Shown: positions 16,575 through 26,140, numbered from the stretch's first letter. The stretch is 64,000 nt of DNA from Desulfospira sp963664655 (GCA_963664655.2 OY761554.1:4898001-4962000), one strand, 5' to 3'. The notes: generated by a model not told the origin, from the sequence alone. Numbers and translations: made by a program.

Positions 16575-16684
16575 GGCCATCCCCTAAAGGGCGGAAACCA
16601 GACCGTCTTAAGTGTTCCAGCCTTAAGCACCGGTCCACAATAAAAAATGAAAGTCTTTTCAACTTGTTCTTGGGACTTTCATAA
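16575..16684 (+). repeat. Two-hairpin leader repeat, copy 2 (diverged)
   Basis: Same architecture as copy 1 but with a changed first stem: GACCG-T-CTTAAG pairs with CTTAAG-CA-CCGGTC where other copies have CTTGG/CCAAG. The second stem GAAAGTC/GACTTTC is kept. Ends 25 bp before the start of the following lipoprotein gene. Compensatory changes indicate RNA-level structure. Confidence 0.8.
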
Positions 16685-16708
16685 ACTGCACAAGAAAGCC
16701 GTTTTCAA

Positions 16709-17473
16709 ATGAAACATCCCAGGCTTTATGCGCCATTTTTTTTATTTCTGATTTTCCTTATGTCAGGATGCGGACCAAAGCGGCCTGAAACCGATCCCGG
16801 CCGGGATCGGAAAGCCGGACAGACCGCATTTGCTCTGCTGTCCCAGAATCAGGACATAAAGACCAGCAAAGGCGTGGCCTGGGTCCGCCTTGACACCGAC
16901 AGCCGAAAAGACAAATTCCGGCTGGCCTGGATTGTCCAGGCCCCGGACAGGGCAAGGCTCACCCTTCTTTCCTCAGGTATTTTATATGAAACCATCATTG
17001 CGGACGGGACAGCGGTCCGGTTCATCTCCCACACCAATGAACACAAGCCGTACACCACTCATGTATCAGATCCTGACCTGGAGAAATTGATCCATATTCC
17101 CATTAAGCTTTCCGAAATCATCTTAATCCTGTCAGGCCGGCTTCCGGTCACGGAATTTGACGATGCCTGGTTTTCCTCAGATCCCCCTGACCAGACCCGG
17201 ATAGCACTTAAAAAGAAGGACTCATCTTCTCTTTATCAGCTTAAACTTGATTCTTCCGGAACCCTCCGGCACCTGACCGCCCAAAAAAGGAACCAGGCCT
17301 TTCTATACGGGATTGAGTACCTTTCCTGGGAAAAAATCCAGGGATACAACATTCCGGCGGCGCTGACCATAACAGACCGGCTCAAAAGGACATTACACCT
17401 TACAATATCTACCTTTCTGATCAACGCGCCCATAAAAGAAGGGGTATTCAGGTTGACAGAACCGGGATCATGA
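16709..17473 (+). CDS. LolB-like outer-membrane lipoprotein (DUF4292 type)
   Basis: 254-residue lipoprotein with signal peptide and lipobox LMSGC (Cys21). The remainder has the alternating beta-strand pattern of a LolB/DUF4292 half-barrel: GVAWVRLDTDSRKDKFRLAW, then RARLTLLSSGILYETIIADG. LolB receives lipoproteins from LolA and inserts them in the outer membrane; this functional transfer is inferred from fold only. Follows the TPR lipoprotein, with a structured repeat in its leader. Confidence 0.65.
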   Translation: MKHPRLYAPFFLFLIFLMSGCGPKRPETDPGRDRKAGQTAFALLSQNQDIKTSKGVAWVRLDTDSRKDKFRLAWIVQAPDRARLTLLSSGILYETIIADGTAVRFISHTNEHKPYTTHVSDPDLEKLIHIPIKLSEIILILSGRLPVTEFDDAWFSSDPPDQTRIALKKKDSSSLYQLKLDSSGTLRHLTAQKRNQAFLYGIEYLSWEKIQGYNIPAALTITDRLKRTLHLTISTFLINAPIKEGVFRLTEPGS

Positions 17474-17529
17474 CCATAATCTAACCAGTTTTTAACCGGC
17501 CCCTCTTATTTTAAGGAGATGCAAATATC

Positions 17530-18405
17530 ATGATTCACGACAGTGTAGACAAGGCAAAAAAAAGCGGCGGATGCCCCTCCCAGAACAATCCTCAAGCAGC
17601 CAAACAACGGGAACAAGAGGCCATGATCAAAGCTTCCCTGGCCAAAATCAAACATAAAATTTTTGTTTTAAGCGGCAAAGGCGGCGTGGGCAAAAGCAGT
17701 GTGTCCGCCAACCTGGCCGCCAGTCTTTCCAGACAGGGATATCAAACCGGCCTGATGGACGTTGATGTCCACGGCCCCTCCATTGGCCAGATGCTGGGAA
17801 TGAAAGAGCTTCTGGACATTTCCCAGGACCAGAAAATGCTCATTCCCCAGAAAATCACTGACACCCTTAAAGCCGTATCGGTCCAGGCCCTGATGCAGGA
17901 CAAGGACCAGGCCATTATCTGGCGGGGACCGGCCAAAACCGGCATCATCCAGCAGTTTGTGGGGTCCGTTGACTGGGGGGAACTGGATTTTTTGGTCATT
18001 GACGCGCCTCCGGGCACCGGGGACGAGCCCCTCACCGTTGTGCAGAACATTCCCGAAGCGTTAGGCATCATCGTCACCACCCCCCAGGAGGTGGCCCTGG
18101 CCGATATCCGCAAATCCATCTCATTTTGCAAAACCGTAAAACTTAAAACCCTGGGCATTGTCGAAAACATGTCCGGGTTCAGATGTCCCCACTGCAACCA
18201 GGTTATTGATCTGTTCTCCACCGGCGGCGGCGAGAAAACGGCCAAGGCCCAGGGACTTGAGTTCCTAGGCGCCATCCCCTTTGACACCCAGGTGGTGGCA
18301 TCGGGCGATTCCGGTGTCCCCTTGATGCTCCAGGACAAGGAAACCGAATTTTCAAAGGCGTTTAAAACCATCGTGGACAACATTTTAAAACAGATCAACC
18401 CGTAA
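17530..18405 (+). CDS. Mrp/ApbC-type ATP-binding iron-sulfur carrier
   Basis: 291-residue P-loop ATPase of the Mrp/Nbp35 family, which delivers [4Fe-4S] clusters to apoproteins. The deviant Walker A GKGGVGKSS starts near residue 49; VDVHGPSIGQMLG and DAPPGTGDEP are the switch motifs; the C-terminal CPHC (about residue 219) binds the bridging cluster. A cysteine at 15 (GGCPSQ) recalls the N-terminal cysteines of Nbp35. An organism rich in Fe-S enzymes needs this carrier. AAGGAG precedes the ATG. Confidence 0.9.
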   Translation: MIHDSVDKAKKSGGCPSQNNPQAAKQREQEAMIKASLAKIKHKIFVLSGKGGVGKSSVSANLAASLSRQGYQTGLMDVDVHGPSIGQMLGMKELLDISQDQKMLIPQKITDTLKAVSVQALMQDKDQAIIWRGPAKTGIIQQFVGSVDWGELDFLVIDAPPGTGDEPLTVVQNIPEALGIIVTTPQEVALADIRKSISFCKTVKLKTLGIVENMSGFRCPHCNQVIDLFSTGGGEKTAKAQGLEFLGAIPFDTQVVASGDSGVPLMLQDKETEFSKAFKTIVDNILKQINP

Positions 18406-18432
18406 GAGCAGCGGCAATTTTTTTCAAAACCC

Positions 18433-19623
18433 ATGGCCGTGGCGGAGCCGCTTTTGGAAAACATTTTTAAACAGGGCGGGGAACTAAAAAAACTTCTGAA
18501 TTCAAGGGAGATAAATGATTTTAGGTCCCCGGCCTGTTTTTCAGCCAATGCCCTGCGGCGCAAAACAGAAACCCGCCAGGAAAACGATTACCGCCAGTCC
18601 TTCAGCATTGATGCCGACCGGATTCTAAACTCCCTTGCCTTTACCCGGTACATTGATAAAACCCAGGTTTTTTCCCTGATCCGGAATGACCATTTAACCC
18701 ACCGGGTTCTCCATGTCCAGCTGGTATCCCGGGTGGCCCGGACCATTGGGCGCTACTTGGGGCTCAACCAGGATCTCATTGAAGCGGCCGCATTAGGCCA
18801 CGATATCGGCCACCCCCCTTTCGGCCATGACGGAGAAGGGTTCCTGTCGCGCCTGACAAAGGCCTGCGGGGCCGGATATTTTCATCACAACCTTCAAAGC
18901 ATCCAGTTTTTAGAAAAAATCGAAAGAAAGGGACAGGGATGGAACTTAAGCCTCCAGACCCTGGACGCCATTGCCTGCCATAACGGAGAGGTCCATTCAA
19001 GGAAACTGGTTCCGGAAAACTCCCGTTCTTTTAAAGATTTTGATCTGATGATTGAACAGATGAAAACCGGGCCGGCCTGTGACGTGGTCCCCATGACCCT
19101 TGAAGGGTGCGTGGTCCGTATGGCAGACACCATATCCTATGTGGGACGGGATCTTGAGGACGGCATCCGGCTTGGCGTGGTAAACCGGGACCAGGTCCCC
19201 GAAGAATGCGCCCAAACCCTTGGCCAGACCAACGGCACCATCGTGTTCAACCTGGTAACCGATCTGATTTCCAACAGCATTGACCAGCCCTTTATCCGGT
19301 TTTCAGAAAAATCAGCCCAGGCCCTTTTAGCCCTTAAACAATTTAATTACAAACACATCTACAAAAACCCGCTTATCAAAAAACATCTGACCACCATTGA
19401 GGATATCTTTAAATTTCTCTTTGAAAAATTTCTTGAAGACCTGAATACCGGGAACCAGGATTCGGTCATTTTCAAAGAGTTTCTCATTGACATGGACGAT
19501 ACCTACCCCAATGCCTTTTCCGCCCCTGAAATCGTCCGGGATTTTATCTCCGGAATGACGGATTCCTACTTTATCCGGCAGGCCCCGGCATCCATGCGGC
19601 CCAAGGTCATTGACCATGTTTAA
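18433..19623 (+). CDS. dgt: dGTPase-like HD-domain triphosphohydrolase
   Basis: 396-residue HD-superfamily protein of the dGTP triphosphohydrolase family, which releases triphosphate from dNTPs. Visible: the N-terminal RRKTETRQENDYRQSFSID box, HRVLHVQLVSRVAR, and the metal site AAALGHDIGHPPFGHDGE; MADTISYVGRDLEDG supplies a later Asp. No clear ribosome site precedes ATG 18433, and translation may begin differently. The final codons overlap the UPF0280 gene start. Confidence 0.82.
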   Translation: MAVAEPLLENIFKQGGELKKLLNSREINDFRSPACFSANALRRKTETRQENDYRQSFSIDADRILNSLAFTRYIDKTQVFSLIRNDHLTHRVLHVQLVSRVARTIGRYLGLNQDLIEAAALGHDIGHPPFGHDGEGFLSRLTKACGAGYFHHNLQSIQFLEKIERKGQGWNLSLQTLDAIACHNGEVHSRKLVPENSRSFKDFDLMIEQMKTGPACDVVPMTLEGCVVRMADTISYVGRDLEDGIRLGVVNRDQVPEECAQTLGQTNGTIVFNLVTDLISNSIDQPFIRFSEKSAQALLALKQFNYKHIYKNPLIKKHLTTIEDIFKFLFEKFLEDLNTGNQDSVIFKEFLIDMDDTYPNAFSAPEIVRDFISGMTDSYFIRQAPASMRPKVIDHV

Positions 19624-20344
19624 AGACCGGGACACCTATCGAACGCTTCACCGCAAAAAAGGGCTGGTCTCCTTTGATATCACGGTCAGTCAAACCAACC
19701 TGAACATCCAGGCAGAACAGGACCTGTCCCGGCAAGCCGTATCCGCCGCCTTAAAATACAGGGCATACATTGAAACCCACATTAAGTCTCACCCCGAGTT
19801 TTCATCCTCTTTTTCCCCATTGTCCCTGCCCGGCTTTGTGCCGGCCATCGTCAAAGACATGTATGACGCCGGGCTTAAAGCCGGCACAGGCCCCATGGCC
19901 GCCGTGGCAGGCGCCCTGTCGGAATCTGTGGGAAAAGCACTGTCAGACCTGTCCGGGGAAGTGATTGTAGAAAACGGGGGAGATATCTTTATTCGCTCAA
20001 ATTCAGACACGACCTTTGGCGTGTTTGCCGGCAAATCCCCCTTGAGCATGAAAGCCGGCATCCAGGTTAAAAAAAGAAACACGCCCTTTGGGCTGTGTAC
20101 CTCGTCCGGCACCATCGGACACTCAAAAAGTTTCGGCAAAGCCGATGCCGTAACGGTTCTGTCTTCCTCCTGTGCCTTAGCTGATGCGGCCGCCACAGGG
20201 CTCTGCAACATGGTCAACACCCCTTTGGACATTGAAAAGGCCATTGACCGGGGAAAACAAATTCCCGGTGTCGACGGCCTTGTGGTGATCCTTGGAACGT
20301 ATATGGGATTGTGGGGGGACCTGGAACTGGTGCCGCTGACTTAA
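19616..20344 (+). CDS. UPF0280 family protein (ApbE-like fold)
   Basis: 242-residue protein matching the UPF0280 family, distantly related to the FAD-handling ApbE proteins and common in archaea and sulfate reducers. Typical segments: PGFVPAIVKDMYDAGLKAGT, GPMAAVAGALSE, EVIVENGGDIFIRS, and SSSCALADAAATGLCNMV. The ATG at 19616 overlaps the dgt stop by 8 nt; a TTG two codons earlier is possible. Function unproven. Confidence 0.88.
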   Translation: MFKDRDTYRTLHRKKGLVSFDITVSQTNLNIQAEQDLSRQAVSAALKYRAYIETHIKSHPEFSSSFSPLSLPGFVPAIVKDMYDAGLKAGTGPMAAVAGALSESVGKALSDLSGEVIVENGGDIFIRSNSDTTFGVFAGKSPLSMKAGIQVKKRNTPFGLCTSSGTIGHSKSFGKADAVTVLSSSCALADAAATGLCNMVNTPLDIEKAIDRGKQIPGVDGLVVILGTYMGLWGDLELVPLT

Positions 20345-20721
20345 CGTTTCAGATAAAGAGATATAAAAAAGGGCGACCGGAACCGGAAGACTGGAGACCG
20401 GATGTTGCTAATCCTTAAAGTTACGCGATTGAAGCAGACCGCTTTCTGCTGACAGTATTTTTATATAACGGCCATACCCTGAAGGGCAGAAACCGGGCCG
20501 CCTTGGTTATCCAACCAAGCACCGCCCACAACAAAGATTGAAAGTCTTCTCAGGACGTTAGTCAGACTTTCTTATAACCGTCACGGACGGCTTGGGTTAT
20601 CCAACCAAGCACCGTCCACAACGAAAAATGAAAGTCTTTTCAGCTTGTTAGTGAGACTTTCTTATAAAAATTCAATGGTGTTAAAGGTTACCCAAAAACA
20701 AACCGCCGGGCCCCATTTTCC
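20345..20721. other. Non-coding stretch holding a tandem repeat pair
   Basis: No coding frame supported. Contains a GGAGACCGG remnant near 20390, then leader-repeat copies 3 and 4. Unlike the other copies, these are not followed by a gene on the same strand; the next gene is on the minus strand. Confidence 0.6.
20466..20669 (+). repeat. Two-hairpin leader repeat, copies 3 and 4 in tandem
   Basis: Copy 3 (about 20466-20577) begins like copy 2 with an extra hairpin (CCCTGAAGGG) and continues with CCTTGG/CCAAGC. Copy 4 (20578-20669) is nearly identical to the rpoH copy. Both end in the GAAAGTCT/AGACTTTC stem and a TTATAA boundary. Confidence 0.85.
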
Positions 20722-20895
20722 CTAAATGGCGAGGTCAAACGTTGTCTTAAACTCGTATATAATCTGACTGCAGACTCCGGTTTGGCTGTCCAAAGAAAAT
20801 GATGGTGCGGAGGAGACTTCAATCAGCCAGGCCATGATCAGGACAGACACCATCACGGTCAGTACGGACAATAAAATCGCTTTTACCGGTTTCAT
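20722..20895 (-). CDS. 57-residue single-span membrane protein, unknown function
   Basis: Small gene on the minus strand: ATG 20895 preceded by AAAGGAAAAAAGATC, a good ribosome site, and stop TAG at 20722. One hydrophobic segment (AILLSVLTVMVSVLIMAWLI, residues 6-25) is followed by a short polar tail with one Cys (Cys42). No family recognised. Confidence 0.5.
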   Translation of the reverse strand: MKPVKAILLSVLTVMVSVLIMAWLIEVSSAPSFSLDSQTGVCSQIIYEFKTTFDLAI

Positions 20896-21132
20896 GATCT
20901 TTTTTCCTTTTTTTAAAGGCCATTTTGATCTTGGCTATGATCTAATGATGCAAAAACCAGACCATTAAAAAAGAAATATACGATTCCATATAACCAATTG
21001 AATTAAAACAGTTTTATGAATTCCCTCTTTCAAAAGAAAAATTCTAAAAGGAAAAAAGATGCCGCAACTATGAAAAAAATGTAACAAATTACGGCAAAAG
21101 ATTAAGAAAAAAAGAACTTTTTTTCATACCGG

Positions 21133-21447
21133 TTATGCTGGTTTTTTAGCCGGTGCCTTTTTGGCCGGCGGATTTTTCTTGGCCGGCGCAGCGGGTTTGA
21201 CCCCTTGTGGCTTGCCGGGCTTGATCCCCCTTAAAATGGGAATCAGGTCATTGCGTTTTTCAGCCATGATCAGAGAGACGGCCTCCATCTGGGGGTCAGT
21301 GAGGCTGAGTTTTGAATCTTCAAGGAATTTGACCAGATTGTCGGCAATATCAAGCATTTTATCATAGGCGTCTGCTTCTTTTTTTGTCGCAAATGTCATT
21401 TTTTCCTCTCCATTCCTGACCACAATATACTTTGTAATGACAGCCAT
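21133..21447 (-). CDS. yebG: YebG-family protein
   Basis: 104 residues. The N-terminal half, MAVITKYIVVRNGEEKMTFA followed by TKKEADAYDKMLDIAD, matches YebG, a small SOS-inducible protein in E. coli. The C-terminus is a lysine/alanine/proline repeat tail (AKKNPPAKKAPAKKPA) of DNA-binding character. ATG 21447 has AAGGAGAAAAA ahead of it; a longer frame to 21507 is not needed. I did not find a convincing LexA box upstream. Confidence 0.85.
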   Translation of the reverse strand: MAVITKYIVVRNGEEKMTFATKKEADAYDKMLDIADNLVKFLEDSKLSLTDPQMEAVSLIMAEKRNDLIPILRGIKPGKPQGVKPAAPAKKNPPAKKAPAKKPA

Positions 21448-21539
21448 TTTTTCTCCTTCAAGGGTTGTATTCCAGCTAACAGCTAACAGCTTTAACAAAC
21501 CAGACATGGAAATTCTTTGTCAAGAACTTTATGGTTTAT

Positions 21540-23099
21540 TTACGGATTGCTCAGGTCCAGGAGCCGCTGACTGAGCCAGATCAGCACCAGGACCGGGATG
21601 CCCATCAGGGCCGTGATCATAAAAAAGGCCGGATACCCCAACGTATCGACGATGGTGCCGGCATACCCCCCAAACCCCTTGGGGATCAAAGTCATCAGGG
21701 AGGTGAAAACCGCGTACTGAACCGCCGTGAACCGGACACTGGTCAGGCTGGACAAAAAAGCCACAAAGGCCGCGCTGGCAATGCCTGCGGCCAGGTTGTC
21801 CGCCGAAATGACCACATAAAGCAGGACCAGATGATGCCCCGCGCCGGCCAAGGCCATGAACAGCAGGTTGGTTAAAGACGACAGCAGTGCCCCGGCAAAC
21901 AATATCCGCATTACTCCGTATTTCAGGGACAAAATCCCCCCAAGGAACCCGCCGGCAATGGTCATGAACAGCCCAAAGGTTTTGACGATGCCTGCGATCT
22001 GTGTTTTTGAAAACCCAAGGTCCTGGTAAAACACATTGGAGATAACGCCCAATACGATATCCGAAATCCGGTATAATCCGATTAACGCGAGCATCAGCCA
22101 GGCCAGGGACAGGCCGTACCGCTTAAAAAAATCCCGGATGGGTTCCACATAGGTTTCCTTAACCATTCCCGGGTTGGCGGCCCCTGTTTTCATGGCCAGA
22201 CTGCCCGCGCCAACGGCTGCCCCAAACCCGGCACAAAGCCGGATGAACTCCACCATAAAGCCGGCCAGGGAATGGTTTTTCAATATCTGGGCAAGGTCTG
22301 ATTTTAAACCTGCGGCCATTCCGGAACTGACATAAAACAGGGCCACAAAACCGGCCACACCGGCCAGAAACACCAGCAGGGATCCCAGGTAATCTTTTGA
22401 TGAATAGGGGCTGTCTGCCCCGGCTGTCCCTTTGGGCTCGCCAATAATCAGGGTGGTGGCCACACCGACAAGCATCAGCCCGGCCATGATCCGGTAGGTG
22501 GTCTGCCAGGCCAGGCAGTCATAATGGCCCGAAGATGACCCCAGGGTTTCAGCCAGAAAAAGTGATCCGGCCCCGGCGGCCAGCATTCCGATCCGGTAGC
22601 CGGCAATATAGGATGACGCCATCAGGGCCTGAAGTTCCGTGCCGGCGGACTCGATCCGATACGCATCAATGACAATATCCTGGGTGGCCGAGCAAAACCC
22701 GAGCATAACAGCCGCTGCCGCCATAAACAAAAGGCAATGGTGCCCTGATCCCGGATCAATCTGCGCCATCAAGAAAATGGCCAGAATCACACCGGCCTGG
22801 GCCGCCAGAATCCAGGACCGCCTACGGCCTAAACGCCTTGTAAAAAAAGGAATGGGAAACCGGTCCACCAGAGGGGCCCAGATAAATTTAAATGAGTATC
22901 CCAGGGCCGCCCAGCTGAAAAACGTGACCGATGACCGTTCCACGCCGGCTTCCCTGAGCCAGAGGGACAACGAAGAAAAAATCAACAGGATGGGCAGCCC
23001 GGCCGAAAACCCGAAAAACAGCATGGTCACTACCCGGGGATGGCAAAAAGCGGCGATGGACTGGCCCAGGCTGCGCTGGGATGGATTGCCGGTCTTCAC
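21540..23099 (-). CDS. ampG: AmpG-like MFS transporter (muropeptide permease family)
   Basis: 519-residue major-facilitator protein with about 12-14 membrane segments. The start GFSAGLPILLIFSSLSLWLR and the following WAALGYSFKFIWAPLVDR are the AmpG signature; AmpG imports GlcNAc-anhydroMurNAc peptides from the periplasm for recycling. Fits with mpl at 9.3 kb. The start is GTG at 23099, 8 bp after the preceding MBL gene, so the two are co-transcribed. Confidence 0.85.
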   Translation of the reverse strand: MKTGNPSQRSLGQSIAAFCHPRVVTMLFFGFSAGLPILLIFSSLSLWLREAGVERSSVTFFSWAALGYSFKFIWAPLVDRFPIPFFTRRLGRRRSWILAAQAGVILAIFLMAQIDPGSGHHCLLFMAAAAVMLGFCSATQDIVIDAYRIESAGTELQALMASSYIAGYRIGMLAAGAGSLFLAETLGSSSGHYDCLAWQTTYRIMAGLMLVGVATTLIIGEPKGTAGADSPYSSKDYLGSLLVFLAGVAGFVALFYVSSGMAAGLKSDLAQILKNHSLAGFMVEFIRLCAGFGAAVGAGSLAMKTGAANPGMVKETYVEPIRDFFKRYGLSLAWLMLALIGLYRISDIVLGVISNVFYQDLGFSKTQIAGIVKTFGLFMTIAGGFLGGILSLKYGVMRILFAGALLSSLTNLLFMALAGAGHHLVLLYVVISADNLAAGIASAAFVAFLSSLTSVRFTAVQYAVFTSLMTLIPKGFGGYAGTIVDTLGYPAFFMITALMGIPVLVLIWLSQRLLDLSNP

Positions 23100-23107
23100 A
23101 AAAGAAC

Positions 23108-23962
23108 CTACAAGAATATCTCAAACCCGCTGGGAACCCCAAAACAGGGAACGGGGGGCTTGCCGTCCCGGGCAAGGCGGTCTTTGAGCATGGCCTGGGC
23201 GTCTTTGACCATTTGTTTCATATCCTTGTCGGTCCGGTCCTGATTGATGTGAACCATCCCAAGCCGTTTGACACCGGCCGCTGCCGCCAGGTTCACCACA
23301 TCCGGAACCATGGAGTGGCCCCAGCCGATTTTATTTTTATACTCACCGGCCGTATACTCGGCATCATGAAACAGGATATCCGCACCTTGACAAAAGCCGA
23401 CGTAATCATCAAATCCCCCGCCCTGGGGGTGGTCATGCCCTAACTCATTGTCCGTCAACAGCACAAAGGCCTTGCCGTTTTCCTTAAATTTATATCCCAT
23501 GCTCCCTTCAGAGTGGCTGGCAGGAATGGTTTCAATGTCAATGGAGCCGATACTGAACTGACCGTTTAACGAAGAATCAAAGACGATCCCGGCCTGATAA
23601 TCTGAAAGGTTTACCGGAAATAAAGGAGGTGACATGATCCGGGACAGCACCTGTTTGGTGCTCAGGCCTTCAAAGATTCTGTCCTGGATAATCAATTGGT
23701 TTTTGGCATCCAGCAACGGGGCGAAAAACGGCAAACCGATAATATGGTCCCAGTGAAAATGGGTGAGCAGCAGATAAAATTTAAATTCTTTTCTCGTGGT
23801 CAGCGATTTGCCTAACCCGCGGATACCGGTTCCCGCGTCTATGATAATTATTTCTCCGGAATCGGCTGAAATTTCAAAACACGTGGTATCGCCGCCGAAT
23901 TCCAGATAGTCTTTTCCGGAAACCGGTGTGGAACCTCTGGACCCCCAGCATCTAATGAACAT
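23108..23962 (-). CDS. MBL-fold metallohydrolase
   Basis: 284-residue metallo-beta-lactamase-fold enzyme of the group that includes class II cyclic-nucleotide phosphodiesterase and RNase Z relatives. Metal motif THFHWDHIIGLPFF, with IIIDAGTGIRGLG before it, a later histidine in PASHSEGS, DNELGHD and LFHDAEY. N-terminus MFIRCWGSRGSTPVSG is typical of this subgroup. Substrate unknown. Confidence 0.8.
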   Translation of the reverse strand: MFIRCWGSRGSTPVSGKDYLEFGGDTTCFEISADSGEIIIIDAGTGIRGLGKSLTTRKEFKFYLLLTHFHWDHIIGLPFFAPLLDAKNQLIIQDRIFEGLSTKQVLSRIMSPPLFPVNLSDYQAGIVFDSSLNGQFSIGSIDIETIPASHSEGSMGYKFKENGKAFVLLTDNELGHDHPQGGGFDDYVGFCQGADILFHDAEYTAGEYKNKIGWGHSMVPDVVNLAAAAGVKRLGMVHINQDRTDKDMKQMVKDAQAMLKDRLARDGKPPVPCFGVPSGFEIFL

Positions 23963-24190
23963 GTCTCTCCTGGTATAGGGTGAAAATTTTCATGCAAAAC
24001 ACCAGATAAAACCGGTCAATATATTCAACGAATTAAATTCATAAACTGAAATTTAATTATTTTCAAAAACGGTTAAACAATATCAAACTTTTTTAACACC
24101 TAACCGTTGACAACCTTACGATTATTGCTTAGGAAAACCTTAGGGTCTATATAGCATACAACCAACTCATAAAAAAGGGGGCGATTCATT

Positions 24191-26038
24191 ATGGCACAAC
24201 TTATTGCAGACAGAAGAGATGTGGACTTTGTTCTTCACGAGCAGATAGGGATGGTGGACCATGAGCTGTTTGCCGAGTTCAATAAAAAAACCGTTGACCT
24301 GATTGTATCCGAAGCAAGGAACCTGGCCATCAAAGAAATCCTGCCGACCTTCAAAGAAGGGGATGAGCAAGGCTGTGTCCTTGAAGACGGAAAGGTCACG
24401 GTGCCGCCGTCCTTTCAGCGGGCCTGGGATCTGTTTTGCCAGGGCGAGTGGCTGGCCATGTGCGATGATCCGGAATCCGGCGGCCAGGGCATGCCCCGGA
24501 CCGTGGGCAGTGCGGCCCTGGAATATATGGTGGGTGCCAACTCCTCTTTTATGCTTTACTACGGCATGACCCACGGGGCCGCCAAATTAGTGGAATCTTT
24601 TGGCACCGAAACCCAGAAAAAGCTTTACTTAAAAAACATGTTTGCGGGCAAATGGGGCGGGACCATGCTCCTCACCGAGCCTGAAGCCGGGTCTGATGTC
24701 GGGGCACTGACCACCACAGCCGTTAAAAAAGAAGACGGCACCTATGCCATCAGCGGGTCCAAAATTTTCATCTCCGCCGGAGAACATGACCTTTGCGATA
24801 ATATTATCCATCCGGTTCTGGCACGGATTGAAGGGGCACCGGAAGGCACTAAGGGAATTTCCCTGTTCCTGGTCCCCAAATACCTGGTCAACGAAGACGG
24901 TTCCCTTGGGCAATTCAACCATGTGGTCTGTACCGGGCTTGAACATAAAATGGGAATCCATGGAAATGCCACGGCGTCTTTGTCTTTGGGGGAGAAAGGC
25001 GAATGCATCGGCACCCTGCTGGGCGAAGAAAACAAGGGCATGCCCGAGATGTTCCAGATGATGAACGAAGCCCGGGCCTTTGTGGGCATGCAGGGATTTG
25101 CCACGGCATCTGCGTCCTATATGTATGCCCTGGAGTATGCCCGGACCAGAATCCAGGGCCGGCACATGGCCGCCGGGAAAACCGGAGATTTTAAAAGTGT
25201 GACCATCATCAACCACCCGGATGTCAAGCGCCAGTTGCTGAACATGAAGGCTTATACCGAGGGCATGCGCTCTTTGCTCTACTATTACGCCAAATGCACC
25301 GACATTGTCCATACCACAGAAGATGAAACCCTCAAAAAAGAGATCAGCGCCCTGATTGAGGTACTCACCCCCATTGCCAAAGGGTTTGTCACGGACAAGG
25401 CCTTTGAGGTCTGCTCCCACGGGGTCCAGGTATACGGCGGATACGGATATATCCGGGAATACCCGGTGGAACAGCTGCTCAGGGACTCCCGGATCTTCAT
25501 GATCTATGAAGGGACCAACGGGATCCAGGCCATGGACCTTTTGGGCCGAAAGCTGTCCATGAACAAGGGGGCCTCCTTTGCCTATTTCCTGGACCGGATC
25601 AAACAGACCATTGAAGAGGCCCGGGGGACCGAAGGCGTGGAAGGCCTTGCGGATAAAGTGGCCCATGCCGTTTCCCGCTTAGAAGAACTGGCCGCCGAAA
25701 TCGGCAGCCGGTCCAGGTCTGAGAACATGCTCAACGCCTATGCCTTTGCCAGTCCGTTCCTGGAAATCACAGGGGAAATCACCTTTGCCTGGATGCATTT
25801 GTGGCGGGCCTGTGTGGCCGCCCCCAAGCTTGCCAAAAAAGTCGGTTCCCTGGACAAGGACGAAGTGGCCGCCAAAGCCGCCAAAAACAAGGATGCGGCC
25901 TTTTATGCCGGCCAGATGGCCACGGCCCGGTTTTTTATTCATACCCTTCTGCCGTCGGTTTATGGTAAGATGGATGCGATCCTTGAAGGGGATTCTTGTG
26001 TAGAGGATATACAGGACGTCTCCTTTGGATCAAAGTAG
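24191..26038 (+). CDS. Acyl-CoA dehydrogenase
   Basis: 615-residue FAD-dependent acyl-CoA dehydrogenase of the long type with an extra C-terminal helical domain, catalysing the first oxidation step of beta-oxidation. Recognisable: GGTMLLTEPEAGSDVGAL (FAD/substrate loop), GIHGNATASLSLG, and the core YGGYGYIREYPVEQLLRDSR followed by MIYEGTNGIQAMDLLGRK, where the catalytic Glu (YEGT) lies. ATG 24191 follows AAAAAGGGGGCG. The stop TAG abuts a palindromic element. Fatty acids or aromatic-derived acyl-CoAs are likely substrates. Confidence 0.95.
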   Translation: MAQLIADRRDVDFVLHEQIGMVDHELFAEFNKKTVDLIVSEARNLAIKEILPTFKEGDEQGCVLEDGKVTVPPSFQRAWDLFCQGEWLAMCDDPESGGQGMPRTVGSAALEYMVGANSSFMLYYGMTHGAAKLVESFGTETQKKLYLKNMFAGKWGGTMLLTEPEAGSDVGALTTTAVKKEDGTYAISGSKIFISAGEHDLCDNIIHPVLARIEGAPEGTKGISLFLVPKYLVNEDGSLGQFNHVVCTGLEHKMGIHGNATASLSLGEKGECIGTLLGEENKGMPEMFQMMNEARAFVGMQGFATASASYMYALEYARTRIQGRHMAAGKTGDFKSVTIINHPDVKRQLLNMKAYTEGMRSLLYYYAKCTDIVHTTEDETLKKEISALIEVLTPIAKGFVTDKAFEVCSHGVQVYGGYGYIREYPVEQLLRDSRIFMIYEGTNGIQAMDLLGRKLSMNKGASFAYFLDRIKQTIEEARGTEGVEGLADKVAHAVSRLEELAAEIGSRSRSENMLNAYAFASPFLEITGEITFAWMHLWRACVAAPKLAKKVGSLDKDEVAAKAAKNKDAAFYAGQMATARFFIHTLLPSVYGKMDAILEGDSCVEDIQDVSFGSK

Positions 26039-26110
26039 GGGGTTGAACGAAAAGTCACCCATCTGCTGCGTTGCAGAAAAATTTGCATCTGGGCAACTTT
26101 TCGCCCAAAC
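26036..26110 (+). repeat. Stop-codon-docked palindromic element, copy C (deleted form)
   Basis: Short derivative (about 73 bp) of the element at 8523 and 57832. After TAG it reads GGGGTTGAACGAA, AGTCACCCATCTGC and TTGCAGAAAAATTT, then jumps to the opposite arm GCATCTGGGCAACTTTTCGC. The central apex is missing, as after recombination between arms. It starts at the acyl-CoA dehydrogenase stop codon. Confidence 0.8.
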
Positions 26111-26140
26111 CCCGGTCCCTGGCCAGAAGCAAAACAAACG

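Noticed and set aside
24107..24135. TTGACA upstream of the acyl-CoA dehydrogenase gene as promoter
   Set aside because: The -35 is good, but the best -10 at 17 bp (TAGGAA) matches poorly; not listed as a feature.
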